Origin: Bryobacterales bacterium
GTDB taxonomy: Bacteria > Acidobacteriota > Terriglobia > Bryobacterales > Bryobacteraceae
Direction: 5' to 3'
Assembly (NCBI GenBank): GCA_016789785.1
Contig: JAEUQE010000134.1
Span: 1 to 22,598 of the forward strand
Length of the DNA: 22,598 bases
Shown here: positions 15,085 to 22,321 of the stretch, one piece after another
Layout: each line of letters starts with the position of its first letter
How positions within the stretch are numbered: position 1 is the first letter of the stretch
Made by a program: the position numbers and the translations under genes
Notes under the pieces: model-generated
What the model saw: only the letters and a program-made list of their open reading frames with translations
Databases searched by the model: none
What the model was told of the DNA's origin: nothing

Positions 15085-15390
15085 TCAAACCGGCAGCGAC
15101 AATTCCGCTCGCATCCACGCCCGGGCCAGCATCCATTCCCGAACCGCCTGGCCTTCGGGCATGCGCAGCAGTTGAGCGGCTCGGTCAACGGTCATGCCGC
15201 CGAGATACAGCATCTCCACTAGCCGTGCCATGGGAGGATCGAACCGGGCCAGCCTCTGGAGAGCGTCATGGAACCGGGCAGCATCCGAGTTGGGCCCTTC
15301 CTGCCTGGCGCGCAGCGAGAGAGTGATCGCCGCGGTCCGCGCAATGGGGTCATGGGGGCATGAGCCTCCTGAGGCTTGCAGATGAGACAT
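15085..15390 (-). CDS. Sigma-70 region-4-only protein, ECF-like
   Basis: A 101-residue protein whose residues about 40-97 match region 4 of ECF sigma factors of the type frequent in Acidobacteriota. It reads FHDALQRLARFDPP, then ARLVEMLYLGGMTVDRAAQLL, then EWMLARAWMRAEL, the pattern of an HTH that binds the -35 element. Region 2, needed for -10 recognition and core binding, is absent: the first 38 residues (MSHLQASGGSCPHDP and on) show no similarity to it, and only 66 bp separate the start from the preceding vapC stop. The ATG at 15388-15390 has GGAG about nine bases upstream, so translation looks real. It could be a stand-alone DNA-binding regulator or the surviving end of a truncated sigma gene; I cannot decide. 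Same strand as vapBC (upstream) and the yqgE-like gene (downstream). Confidence 0.72.
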   Translation of the reverse strand: MSHLQASGGSCPHDPIARTAAITLSLRARQEGPNSDAARFHDALQRLARFDPPMARLVEMLYLGGMTVDRAAQLLRMPEGQAVREWMLARAWMRAELSLPV

Positions 15391-15456
15391 ATAAGTGCTC
15401 CAGGGGGATAGTGCGTCGGCGGAAGAGAACGTTACAAGGGGCAGAACGCTTCGAGA

Positions 15457-15867
15457 TCAGAGAGCTTCGATGGCGGGAAATACGGAGAGAGCTTTCGCGA
15501 CGAACTTATGGTCAGCGGTAATCAATCGCGCCGAGCGGCGGCGTGCGACGGCCAGATAGAGACAATCTTGAATTGGATGTTGAAGTTGGAGTGAAAAATT
15601 CACTGCTTCCTTGAGATCCTCCAGGTCGCCCGTTACTTGAATCACTCCTTCACCAAGCGCTTCGAACCACATGTGCAGGCTGTTCTTTGCGTCCTCCGTG
15701 GTCAATGTGCCCATTCGGACGCGGCGAACAATCGCCCCGGCAACTTCGGTTCGGATCAAGCTGGGAGCCACCAATGCGTCCTTGCCGGAGAGCAGCGCCA
15801 GTGCCCGGTCGCTACCCTCTTCTGGCAAGAACCATTTTACGGCCACGCAAGCATCAACGACGACCAC
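15457..15867 (-). CDS. vapC: VapC-type PIN-domain ribonuclease toxin
   Basis: A 136-residue PIN-domain protein, the usual length for VapC. The four acidic residues of the active site are present: Asp5 in VVVDACVAV, Glu41 in IRTEVAGAI, Asp101 in HPIQDCLYL and Asp119 in LITADHKF, which coordinate Mg2+/Mn2+ for RNA cleavage. The start is a GTG at 15865-15867 with AAGG suitably upstream. It follows the antitoxin gene by 17 bp in the same operon, the normal antitoxin-first order. The toxin is expected to be held inactive by the antitoxin and to cut tRNA or other RNA when freed. The RNA target cannot be predicted. The symbol is used in the family sense; FitB is an equally good label given the FitA-like partner. 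Confidence 0.88.
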   Translation of the reverse strand: MVVVDACVAVKWFLPEEGSDRALALLSGKDALVAPSLIRTEVAGAIVRRVRMGTLTTEDAKNSLHMWFEALGEGVIQVTGDLEDLKEAVNFSLQLQHPIQDCLYLAVARRRSARLITADHKFVAKALSVFPAIEAL

Positions 15868-15884
15868 GAAATCCTTCCCTCGGA

Positions 15885-16133
15885 TCAGCCCCGCTCTTCG
15901 CGGTCTTCCCGGATCAGTTCCGTGCTGTCGCTCAGCTTGCCATACTTGGCTTTGAGCGCCTCATTCCAGGCCGCCGCCTTGGCAGCGAAGTCCTTCTGAG
16001 GCTTTAATGCGTTTTCTGTCAATAAGTTCCGCAATTCTTCCTCCAGGCTGACACCGTTCTTTTCCGCCCGGTTCCTATGGGCATCCAGCACCCAATCAGG
16101 CAGCTTTCTGATCTTAACGGCTTCAACGGCCAT
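15885..16133 (-). CDS. vapB: VapB/FitA-like ribbon-helix-helix antitoxin
   Basis: An 82-residue protein with an N-terminal ribbon-helix-helix of the FitA/VapB kind: beta strand VKIRKL (6-11), then DWVLDAHRNRAEKNG and SLEEELRNLLTE (to about 40). The C-terminal half (41-82), polar and charged (KDFAAKAAAWNEALKAKYG, ending REDREERG), is the expected toxin-binding tail. The ATG at 16131-16133 has a good AAGGAG about nine bases upstream. Such antitoxins neutralise the PIN toxin and repress their own promoter as a complex; a good promoter and inverted repeats lie directly upstream. This pair sits between the etf operon and the sigma-4 gene as a likely inserted cassette. Confidence 0.85.
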   Translation of the reverse strand: MAVEAVKIRKLPDWVLDAHRNRAEKNGVSLEEELRNLLTENALKPQKDFAAKAAAWNEALKAKYGKLSDSTELIREDREERG

Positions 16134-16153
16134 TAGTCTTCGCTCCTTCAGTC

Positions 16154-16182
16154 ACTTTAGCGGAGAATCGATCTGGGGTCAA
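16154..16182 (-). promoter_or_regulatory. Promoter of the vapBC pair
   Basis: On the minus strand TTGACC (16177-16182, 5 of 6), a 17-bp spacer and TAAAGT (16154-16159, 4 of 6) precede the antitoxin ATG by 20 bases. This leaves room for a short leader carrying the AAGGAG ribosome site. It gives the pair a promoter independent of the etf genes upstream. Confidence 0.6.
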
Positions 16183-16207
16183 GCCCCCGAATCTCCCCCT
16201 GAGAATC
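16162..16207. repeat. Inverted repeats over the vapBC promoter, candidate operator
   Basis: GGAGAATCG (16162-16170) and CGAATCTCC (16188-16196) are inverted copies with one mismatch. Between them is GGGG-TCAAG-CCCC (16175-16187), which covers the -35 box, and a further GAGAATC lies at 16201-16207. Ribbon-helix-helix antitoxins usually bind such repeats to autoregulate, so this is a plausible operator. The evidence is position and symmetry only. Confidence 0.45.
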
Positions 16208-16239
16208 TTATCGGAGCGAAATTCCCAAAGCTTGAGAGT

Positions 16240-17220
16240 TTAGGTTTTCACCTTGCGGATTTCATCGGTTAGCGCCGGCACAATCTCGAAGAGATCGCCC
16301 ACTACACCAATATCGGCAACTTCGAAGATGGGGGCATTGCTGTCTTTGTTGATGGCGACGATCGTCTTGGCGCCCTTCATGCCGACCAGATGCTGAATCG
16401 CCCCGGAGATTCCGACCGCCACATACATCTTCGGCGCCACCGTCTGACCGGACGAGCCCACTTGCCGCTCCATCGGAAGCCAGCCGTTGTCACAAATCGG
16501 ACGGGAGGCCGCGAGCTCGCCGCCGAGCGCCTTCGCCAGGTCCTCCACCAGAGAGATGTTCTCCTTCTCCTTGATGCCCCGGCCCACCGAGACAATGATC
16601 TCCGCAGCCGTCAAATCAACCGCGCGGGAGGACTCGCGGAACGGCGCCTGCGGCTTGCTGCGAACCTGATCCGCCACCAGCGACGGTGTGAACGTCTCCA
16701 CCGATGCGCTGCCATCCACCAAAGCATCGGCGCGAAACGCCCCGGCTTGGATCGAGGCAAAGTGCGGCCCTGGTCCTGATCCTGGCACCTCGCCGTTCAG
16801 TTTGCCCTGGAAAAGCAGACGCACGAATACGGGTGTAGCGCCTTCCACGCGCGCCTTGATCACGTCCGTAATCAGGACTCGCCCGAACCGTGTGGCCACT
16901 TTCGGCGCGAAGTCCCGCACCTGGTAGCTATGCGGGAAGAGCACCACGCTCGCGCCGGTTTGCCTGAGCAACTGCTCCACGGCCGCCGCGAAGGCATCAG
17001 GTGTGTAGTCCGCCAGCAGCGCGTGCTCCACCGCGTACACCTTGTCGAGTTTCTTTGTCGCGAGTTCCTGCGCCAGCGCTTCGATTCCAGCGCCAACCAC
17101 CGCCGCTGAACAGCCTGTGCCCAACGCCGCCGCGATCTCCTGACCCGCCGCCAGCGTCTCAAAGCTCATCTTGTTCCAAGCGCCGCCGCGCTGTTCCATC
17201 ACTACGAGAACGCCGCTCAT
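16240..17220 (-). CDS. etfA: Electron transfer flavoprotein, alpha subunit
   Basis: A 326-residue ETF alpha subunit (FixB family), normal length. Its C-terminal FAD domain is complete: VGRGI (212-216), ICDNGWLP, QVGSSGQTVAP (253-263), YVAVGISGAIQHLVGM (266-281), then INKDSNAPIFEVADIGVVGDLFEIVP (290-315), all typical FAD-binding segments. Together with EtfB it forms the soluble heterodimer that takes electrons from acyl-CoA and related dehydrogenases and passes them to ETF-quinone oxidoreductase. The ATG overlaps the etfB stop as ATGA, so the two are translationally coupled, matching their 1:1 stoichiometry. No intrinsic terminator is obvious behind it. Confidence 0.97.
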   Translation of the reverse strand: MSGVLVVMEQRGGAWNKMSFETLAAGQEIAAALGTGCSAAVVGAGIEALAQELATKKLDKVYAVEHALLADYTPDAFAAAVEQLLRQTGASVVLFPHSYQVRDFAPKVATRFGRVLITDVIKARVEGATPVFVRLLFQGKLNGEVPGSGPGPHFASIQAGAFRADALVDGSASVETFTPSLVADQVRSKPQAPFRESSRAVDLTAAEIIVSVGRGIKEKENISLVEDLAKALGGELAASRPICDNGWLPMERQVGSSGQTVAPKMYVAVGISGAIQHLVGMKGAKTIVAINKDSNAPIFEVADIGVVGDLFEIVPALTDEIRKVKT

Positions 17221-17987
17221 ATTACTCGCACCTCGAACTTCAGCTTCTCTGCCAGCTTCGCCGCCACTTCCTTCGCGGGCCCTTCCAGAATCTGCGTCTG
17301 CTTGGACTTCTGCGGCAGGTAGATCTTATCTACAACGGCTGATGCCGACGGAGTAACTCCCAATCCTGCAGCGGTAAGTTGCTTGATCTCCTTGGTCTTG
17401 GCCTTCTTGATTCCCATCAATGTGGCATAGCGCAACTTATTAATGCCGGACTGAATGGTGAGTACCGCGGGCAGTGGCATTTCGATCCACTGAAACCAAC
17501 CATCTTCCAGTTCGCGCTTCACCCTGATCCCGCCATCGCTCTGATCCACCTGCATAATGATGGTGGAGTGCGACCAGCCGAGCAGTTCCGCCGCCACCAC
17601 GCCAGTCTGACCTGCTCCCAGATCGTCGGACTGCAAGCCGGTGAGGAGCAGATCGGCGTTCTCGCCAGCCACGGCTTTGGCGATGACCTGGGCCATGCCG
17701 AGCGTATCGAGCGCCGTGAGATGTTCTTCCTCAATGTGCAACGCGCGGTCCGCGCCTTTGGCCAGCGCCTCGCGGATGGTCTGCTGCGCCCTCGCGGGGC
17801 CAAGGCACAACACCACGACCTCGCCTCCGTGCTTTTCCTTCAACTGCAACGCTTCTTCGAGCGCGTATGCATCGGGTTCATTGATCTCGAAAGAGAGATC
17901 GGAATCCTGGATCCAGCGGCCGTTCGCGTCCACCTTCAATATGGAATCGCGGGCCGGGACCTGCTTAATAGCCACAATGATCTTCAT
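17217..17987 (-). CDS. etfB: Electron transfer flavoprotein, beta subunit
   Basis: A 256-residue ETF beta subunit (FixA family). It starts MKIIVAIKQVPA, with FEINEPDAYALEEALQLK (33-50) following. The nucleotide-binding loop DLLLTGLQSDDLGAGQTG (112-129) and the signature PAVLT (173-177) with LRYATLMGIKKAK (185-197) are diagnostic. The beta subunit usually binds AMP, or FAD in bifurcating ETFs; the sequence alone does not settle which. The ATG has GGCGGAG five bases upstream. It lies 48 bp behind fabF on the same strand and overlaps etfA by four bases, so fabF-etfB-etfA is likely co-transcribed. Confidence 0.97.
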   Translation of the reverse strand: MKIIVAIKQVPARDSILKVDANGRWIQDSDLSFEINEPDAYALEEALQLKEKHGGEVVVLCLGPARAQQTIREALAKGADRALHIEEEHLTALDTLGMAQVIAKAVAGENADLLLTGLQSDDLGAGQTGVVAAELLGWSHSTIIMQVDQSDGGIRVKRELEDGWFQWIEMPLPAVLTIQSGINKLRYATLMGIKKAKTKEIKQLTAAGLGVTPSASAVVDKIYLPQKSKQTQILEGPAKEVAAKLAEKLKFEVRVI

Positions 17988-18035
17988 GAAAACTCCGCCG
18001 CATCTGGCGAAAGCGGCCGCCGGAAAAATGCGGTT

Positions 18036-19277
18036 CTATTCCGAGTATCGCTTGAAAACGAGGCTGCCGTTGGTGCCGCCGAATCCGAACGAGTTGCTGA
18101 GGGCATAGTCGATCTTCATCTGGCGCGCCGTGTTCGGCACGAAGTCCAGGTCGCAGCCCTCGTCGGGCTCGACCAGATTGATGGTGGGTGGCGCGAGTTG
18201 ATCCCGCAGCGCAAGCACCGTGACGCCGGCTTCCATTCCGCCCGCGCCGCCCAACAAGTGCCCGTGCATCGACTTGGTGGACGATACTGCAAGCTTGCGC
18301 GCATGCTCACCGAAAGTCTTCTTGATGGCGAGCGCCTCCAGCGGATCGCCAACCGGAGTCGACGTCGCATGTGCGTTCACGTAGTCAATCGACTCAGGAG
18401 CGAGCTTCGCATCCTTCAGCGCATTGCGCATCACACGAATGATGCCGTCGCCATCCTCGGACCCGGCCGTGATGTGATACGCATCGCCGCTCATGCCGTA
18501 ACCAACCACTTCGGCGAGAATGTTCGCGCCTCTGGCCTTGGCGAACTCCAGATCTTCAAGCACGAGAATCCCCGCGCCTTCTCCGACAATGAAGCCGTCG
18601 CGATTCTTGTCCCATGGACGGCAGGCTGTCTCCGGAGACTCGTTGTTGGTGGAGAGCGCACGCATGGCGGCGAATCCGCCAATGCCCATCGGAGTGATGG
18701 CCGCTTCCGCACCGCCGCAGATCATCGCCACCGCGTCCCCGCGCTGGATGATCTTGAACGAGTCGCCAATCGAATGTGTGCTGGTTGTGCACGCCGTGGC
18801 TGTCGCGGAATTCGGGCCTTTTGCGCCGGTGCGAATCGAAACGTGGCCGGACGCGAGATTGACAATGGTTGCCGGAATGAAGAACGGAGAAATCCGGTCC
18901 GGCCCCTTCTCGAGGAGGTTCTTGTGTTCGCGCTCGATGACTTCGAAGCCGCCGATTCCGGAGCCTATGTAGACGCCAATCTGCTCGTCGTTGGACGCGT
19001 CCACTTTCAATCCCGAGTGCTTCATGGCGAAGTCTGCCGCCGCGATCGCAAAGTGGATGAAGCGGCCCATCTTGCGGGCTTCCTTCTTCTCGATCCATCG
19101 CAACGGATCGAAGTTCTTCACCTCACCCGCAATCTTGCAGGCAAACCGTTCTGGGTCAAACTGAGTGATCCGGCCAATGCCGTTTTGGCCTTGTTGAAGG
19201 CCGGACCACGTTTCTTCAGTACCGATGCCGATGGCCGAAACCAAACCAACACCGGTCACTACAACTCGACGTGACAA
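18036..19277 (-). CDS. fabF: Beta-ketoacyl-ACP synthase II
   Basis: A 413-residue condensing enzyme that joins malonyl-ACP to a growing acyl-ACP in type II fatty-acid synthesis. The triad is intact and at the classical positions: Cys163 in TACTTSTHS, His303 in VNAHATSTP and His340 in KSMHGHLLGG. SNSFGFGGTNGSLVF near the C-terminus is the conserved glycine-rich loop. The start is a TTG at 19275-19277, giving MSRRVVVTGVGLVS, the standard FabF N-terminus; an AGGCGG sits about ten bases upstream. The rare start codon might reduce its translation relative to acpP, 32 bp upstream in the same operon. The position beside acpP is typical for fabF. Confidence 0.97.
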   Translation of the reverse strand: MSRRVVVTGVGLVSAIGIGTEETWSGLQQGQNGIGRITQFDPERFACKIAGEVKNFDPLRWIEKKEARKMGRFIHFAIAAADFAMKHSGLKVDASNDEQIGVYIGSGIGGFEVIEREHKNLLEKGPDRISPFFIPATIVNLASGHVSIRTGAKGPNSATATACTTSTHSIGDSFKIIQRGDAVAMICGGAEAAITPMGIGGFAAMRALSTNNESPETACRPWDKNRDGFIVGEGAGILVLEDLEFAKARGANILAEVVGYGMSGDAYHITAGSEDGDGIIRVMRNALKDAKLAPESIDYVNAHATSTPVGDPLEALAIKKTFGEHARKLAVSSTKSMHGHLLGGAGGMEAGVTVLALRDQLAPPTINLVEPDEGCDLDFVPNTARQMKIDYALSNSFGFGGTNGSLVFKRYSE

Positions 19278-19309
19278 GCTGATAACCGCCTGATTCGTTG
19301 TTGAAAGAT

Positions 19310-19546
19310 CTACTTCTTGCTCTTGTTCTCGATGTAGTCGATCGCGTCCTTGACGGTGCTGATCTTCTCGGCGTCTTCATCCGGGATGTCGATATTGAAT
19401 GCTTCTTCGAACGCCATCACCAGCTCGACGATATCAAGCGAATCCGCGCCGAGGTCGTCAACGAAGCTCGCGGTCGGATCGACCTGGCCCTCGTCCACTC
19501 CTAACTGCTCGACGATGATCTGCTTCACTTTCGCTTCAACGGACAT
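19310..19546 (-). CDS. acpP: Acyl carrier protein
   Basis: A 78-residue acidic acyl carrier protein. The phosphopantetheine attachment site is Ser36 in [16 protein letters not shown], the canonical DSL motif. The length, acidity and helices ([21 protein letters not shown]) are those of primary AcpP. It carries acyl chains as thioesters between the enzymes of fatty-acid synthesis, including FabF encoded next. The ATG is preceded by a strong GGAGG about seven bases upstream, consistent with abundant expression. It is the first gene of the likely acpP-fabF-etfB-etfA operon and has a recognisable promoter. Confidence 0.98.
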   Translation of the reverse strand: MSVEAKVKQIIVEQLGVDEGQVDPTASFVDDLGADSLDIVELVMAFEEAFNIDIPDEDAEKISTVKDAIDYIENKSKK

Positions 19547-19576
19547 GTAGCCTCCAAATGGACTGCAAACCTTCTG

Positions 19577-19606
19577 ATCTTAGCGGTAGGGCGGATCGCT
19601 GCGCAA
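19577..19606 (-). promoter_or_regulatory. Probable promoter of the acpP operon
   Basis: On the minus strand TTGCGC (19601-19606), an 18-bp spacer and TAAGAT (19577-19582), each 4 of 6 to the sigma-70 consensus. Transcription would start near 19570, giving a leader of about 24 nt containing the GGAGG ribosome site. I see no FabR- or FapR-like operator. Confidence 0.45.
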
Positions 19607-19848
19607 CCGAGTCGAATTTCCCAGTGTGTCCACAAGGGCTTGGTGACTCGTGCAACCTCGGTACCAGCAGCAAGAAACTGCGCCCCAGGCATACCTGTGG
19701 CCAGCGGAATGGAAATCCGCCACTGGAGAAGGGAAGATAGGACAACCACCGTTTACCCAAATGACTGAGAGGGAGCATGGCGTTCAAACCGGGATCACCC
19801 ACGACTTCGATTCATCTCTTCGGAAAGCGATAGCCAAAGGAGCGAAAC
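19607..19848. other. Rest of the divergent acpP upstream region
   Basis: Together with the promoter this makes a 302-bp gap between acpP and the membrane-protein gene. Short frames here have no support. A small hairpin lies at 19701-19726: CCAGCGGA pairs with TCCGC and CTGG around a loop of about seven bases, with a short bulge. A good AAGGAG precedes the ATG at 19849. I could not find a convincing -35/-10 pair for the plus-strand gene. Confidence 0.4.
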
Positions 19849-21225
19849 ATGCCTGAACAAAAAACGTCCGCGCGCCGCAAGAATGAACGCGATCTGACGG
19901 TGGAGTACTTCGCCCAAGTCTACGCCGAGTACCGCGCCCTGACGGCGTCCGAACGAAAGCAGGTTTTCGACGAACTACCCGAGTCCGTCAAAATACTGGT
20001 TTCCGAGATGGAGGGCGCCTCCGGTTGCCTCTCCGCCGACAGTGAGGCGCGTCTTGACTGGATCGACATCTCGGTGATCGAGTCGCGGATCCTCGCCGTT
20101 CTGAGCGACGGAGCGCTCCGGCGTTTGGCCTGGAGCCTCCGCAGCCGCTTCCGTCTGTTGGCGGGAGCGGACCACTATCAGGAGTACCTCGCCAGCAATC
20201 CCCCCAATGCCAATGACCCGGCAACCGGGACCGAGACCCTCCGCACGGATCTCAGCCATTTGCTAGGCCTGTTTCAGTGGATCTTCGGCATGACCCTGGT
20301 TCGCGAAAACATACGCCGCCGCATTCTGAAGAGAATCCACGTGATTGGGGGAGTCCTCCTTGCCGTTGGCGTTGCCGCCGCCATGATCACGCTTCCGTGG
20401 GAAGGGAAGCTGTTGGGCACGCTGGCGCTGATCGCCGCGTTCGGCGTGCTTGGCGCAACAGTCAGCGCACAGCGCCGTCTGCAAACCACAACCGGACGTT
20501 CCGACCCCGCCATCAGTGCTCTTGGACTCACCGAGTTTTTCAACACTGGCTGGGTCTCGCTGGTTGCAGGTGGAGTGTTTGCAGTGATCCTCTGGCTGAT
20601 CTTGCGGGCGGGTTTCGTCGAAGGCGCCCTGGTGCCCAAGTGGACAGGCTACCTTCCCGATGGCCCGGAGTCGTGGGCGAAGCTGTGGATCTGGTCGTTT
20701 CTGGCAGGCTTTGCCGAGAGACTGGTGCCCGATACGCTCGACCGGCTGGTGAATCGCTTCAGCGCGCCGCAGAATGCAGTGCCTGCGCCTCTTCCATCCG
20801 TGCCGTCCGCCTCGCCTTCAGCGCCGCCAGCCATTCCCGCCGACGTCCAGGCCAAGCTCGATGAGTTTGGAGCACCTTCGAAGTCCTCGGGAGCGCCAGA
20901 CGCCAATGCCGGACAATTCGGCGGAACTGCCGAAAATCAAGGATGGAAGGTCGCGGCTACAGTTACGCCAGTGCCAAACGTCGCCGGTCTCTGCCGCGTG
21001 GCTTTGGTGGTTGCACGTTCCGGCCCCAGTACTTCCGGTCCTTTCCGGAAAGCGAAGTTCACGCTCTCGAATCAGTTCACGAAGAAGCCCACCGTCGAAG
21101 TGGACGAAGAGGATCAAGCTTTTTCGCTCACCTTCTTCAGCCACTTTCCGTTCGTTGTGGGTGTCAATCTCCTTCCCAACGGGCCTGCGCTGGAACTCGA
21201 CCTGAAGCCGCATTGGCCTTCGTGA
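19849..21225 (+). CDS. Membrane protein with a possible pYEATS-like C-terminal domain
   Basis: A 458-residue protein started by ATG with AAGGAG seven bases upstream. Residues 1-150 are soluble, charged and helical (RKNERDLTVEYFAQVYAEYRA, LSDGALRRLAWSLRSRFRLL). Hydrophobic segments lie at about 164-183, 188-205 and 236-258, with a weaker one at 278-290. A proline/alanine/serine linker follows (310-332). The C-terminal 90 residues (366-458) are beta-rich: KVAATVTPVPNVAG, RKAKFTLSNQF, KKPTVEVDEEDQAFSLTFF, ending GPALELDLKPHW. The pattern 'F-L-xx-F-xx-P-x-V then LELDL' recalls prokaryotic YEATS (pYEATS) domains, described as sensor modules often tethered to membranes in signalling and conflict systems. 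I hold this assignment weakly; an unrelated Ig-like domain is possible. It has no obvious effector partner: acpP is divergent on the left and a YVTN gene with its own promoter follows 79 bp later. Confidence 0.75.
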   Translation: MPEQKTSARRKNERDLTVEYFAQVYAEYRALTASERKQVFDELPESVKILVSEMEGASGCLSADSEARLDWIDISVIESRILAVLSDGALRRLAWSLRSRFRLLAGADHYQEYLASNPPNANDPATGTETLRTDLSHLLGLFQWIFGMTLVRENIRRRILKRIHVIGGVLLAVGVAAAMITLPWEGKLLGTLALIAAFGVLGATVSAQRRLQTTTGRSDPAISALGLTEFFNTGWVSLVAGGVFAVILWLILRAGFVEGALVPKWTGYLPDGPESWAKLWIWSFLAGFAERLVPDTLDRLVNRFSAPQNAVPAPLPSVPSASPSAPPAIPADVQAKLDEFGAPSKSSGAPDANAGQFGGTAENQGWKVAATVTPVPNVAGLCRVALVVARSGPSTSGPFRKAKFTLSNQFTKKPTVEVDEEDQAFSLTFFSHFPFVVGVNLLPNGPALELDLKPHWPS

Positions 21226-21264
21226 GCAATCAGGCCCGCCGCACATATGTTTCGCGCGAGGCCC

Positions 21265-21294
21265 TTGACATCACCTCCCCCACAGCGCTCTACT
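21265..21294 (+). promoter_or_regulatory. Promoter of the YVTN-propeller gene
   Basis: A perfect -35 TTGACA (21265-21270), an 18-bp spacer and TCTACT (21289-21294, 4 of 6 to TATAAT). The ATG follows ten bases later with no Shine-Dalgarno in the gap, so the leader would be only a few bases long or absent. Confidence 0.5.
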
Positions 21295-21304
21295 CTTTAT
21301 CCAT

Positions 21305-22321
21305 ATGCCTCGAAAACGAAGGGGACTTCTCCCCCTGTTTCTGGGCGCCGGGCTGGCCACACTCGCTTCGGCGCAACCATTTGTCTACGTATCCAACCAA
21401 AACTCCAACACCGTCTCGGTGATTAACACGCGCGACAATCGCGTTGCCGCGCGGCTTACGTTGTCGCTTGGGCCTTCGGGCATTGCTGTTTCTTCCGATG
21501 GCTCCCGCGCCTACGTCGTGCATGGGCAAAACGACGCGTTCTTTGCGCTGAACGCAGCCAACAACCAAGTGCTGCAGGGGTTCGTCCTGCCCGGCATTGG
21601 CGCGATGAACGTGGTGGTCGCGCCGAACGGACAGCGCGCCTACGCCACCACAACCAAGACCGGACAAGTCTCCGTTGTCAATACCGTGGCTGGCGCAGTC
21701 ATCGCCAACCTTCGTGTTGGCAACTCGCCCACCGGCCTGGCACTCACGCCCGATGGTGCGCGGCTCTATGTCTCCAACTCCGCCGACAGCACCCTCAGCG
21801 TTATCGAGACCAGCAACAATCGCATCAGCACAATCCAAATCCCGGGCTGTGCAAGTCCTGGTGGAATCGTTGCCGGCACTTCTGCGATGTTCATTGCCTG
21901 CGGGGGCTCAAACGCCATCGCGAAGCTCAATCCGGAGAACAACGCGATTGAAGGCGTGCTCGACATCTCGCGTGTACCGGTGCACATCGCACTTACTCCC
22001 GACGGCGCATCGGGCTACGTGTCGGCGCTTGGCTCGTCCACCATCACGGTGTTCGACACCGCCGGCATGGCCGTCCGCAACACCATCGAGCTGCCGCAGT
22101 GTCTGCTCGCACGGTGCTCCACTTTCGGAATCGCAGTCACTGGTGATGGGCGCGCTGTCTATGTCGCCGAACCAACCGCCGACAAGGTACACGTCATCAA
22201 CACCGACACCAAGGAAGTGGTTGCTTCGATTCAAGTGGATGGCTCACCGCGAGGTCTCGCCATCACGCCCACCCCGCGCCCGGTAACGCCCGGCGCGAAC
22301 GCCCCGGAGGTGAATCAATGA
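21305..22321 (+). CDS. Secreted seven-bladed YVTN-family beta-propeller protein
   Basis: A 338-residue exported protein with a basic-then-hydrophobic signal peptide (MPRKRRGLLPLFLGAG, cleaved near ASAQ). Seven repeats of about 40-45 residues can be counted, each with a strand like VYVSN or AYVV, a polar turn, and a strand like VSVINTRDN: starting VYVSNQNSNTV, AYVVHGQND, AYATTTKTG, LYVSNSADS, MFIACGGSN, GYVSALGSS and VYVAEPTAD. LTPDG/VAPNG motifs separate them. This is the YVTN (YncE-like) propeller, probably one closed seven-bladed ring. Such proteins bind ligands or proteins in the periplasm or outside the cell; no enzymatic residues are evident. The stop overlaps the start of the next gene as ATGA, so the two are translationally coupled and probably work on the same process. 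Confidence 0.9.
   Translation: MPRKRRGLLPLFLGAGLATLASAQPFVYVSNQNSNTVSVINTRDNRVAARLTLSLGPSGIAVSSDGSRAYVVHGQNDAFFALNAANNQVLQGFVLPGIGAMNVVVAPNGQRAYATTTKTGQVSVVNTVAGAVIANLRVGNSPTGLALTPDGARLYVSNSADSTLSVIETSNNRISTIQIPGCASPGGIVAGTSAMFIACGGSNAIAKLNPENNAIEGVLDISRVPVHIALTPDGASGYVSALGSSTITVFDTAGMAVRNTIELPQCLLARCSTFGIAVTGDGRAVYVAEPTADKVHVINTDTKEVVASIQVDGSPRGLAITPTPRPVTPGANAPEVNQ

Noticed and set aside
17379..19274. A 631-codon plus-strand frame across etfB and fabF
   Set aside because: It is antisense to two unmistakable conserved enzymes and crosses their junction; its translation shows no recognisable family.
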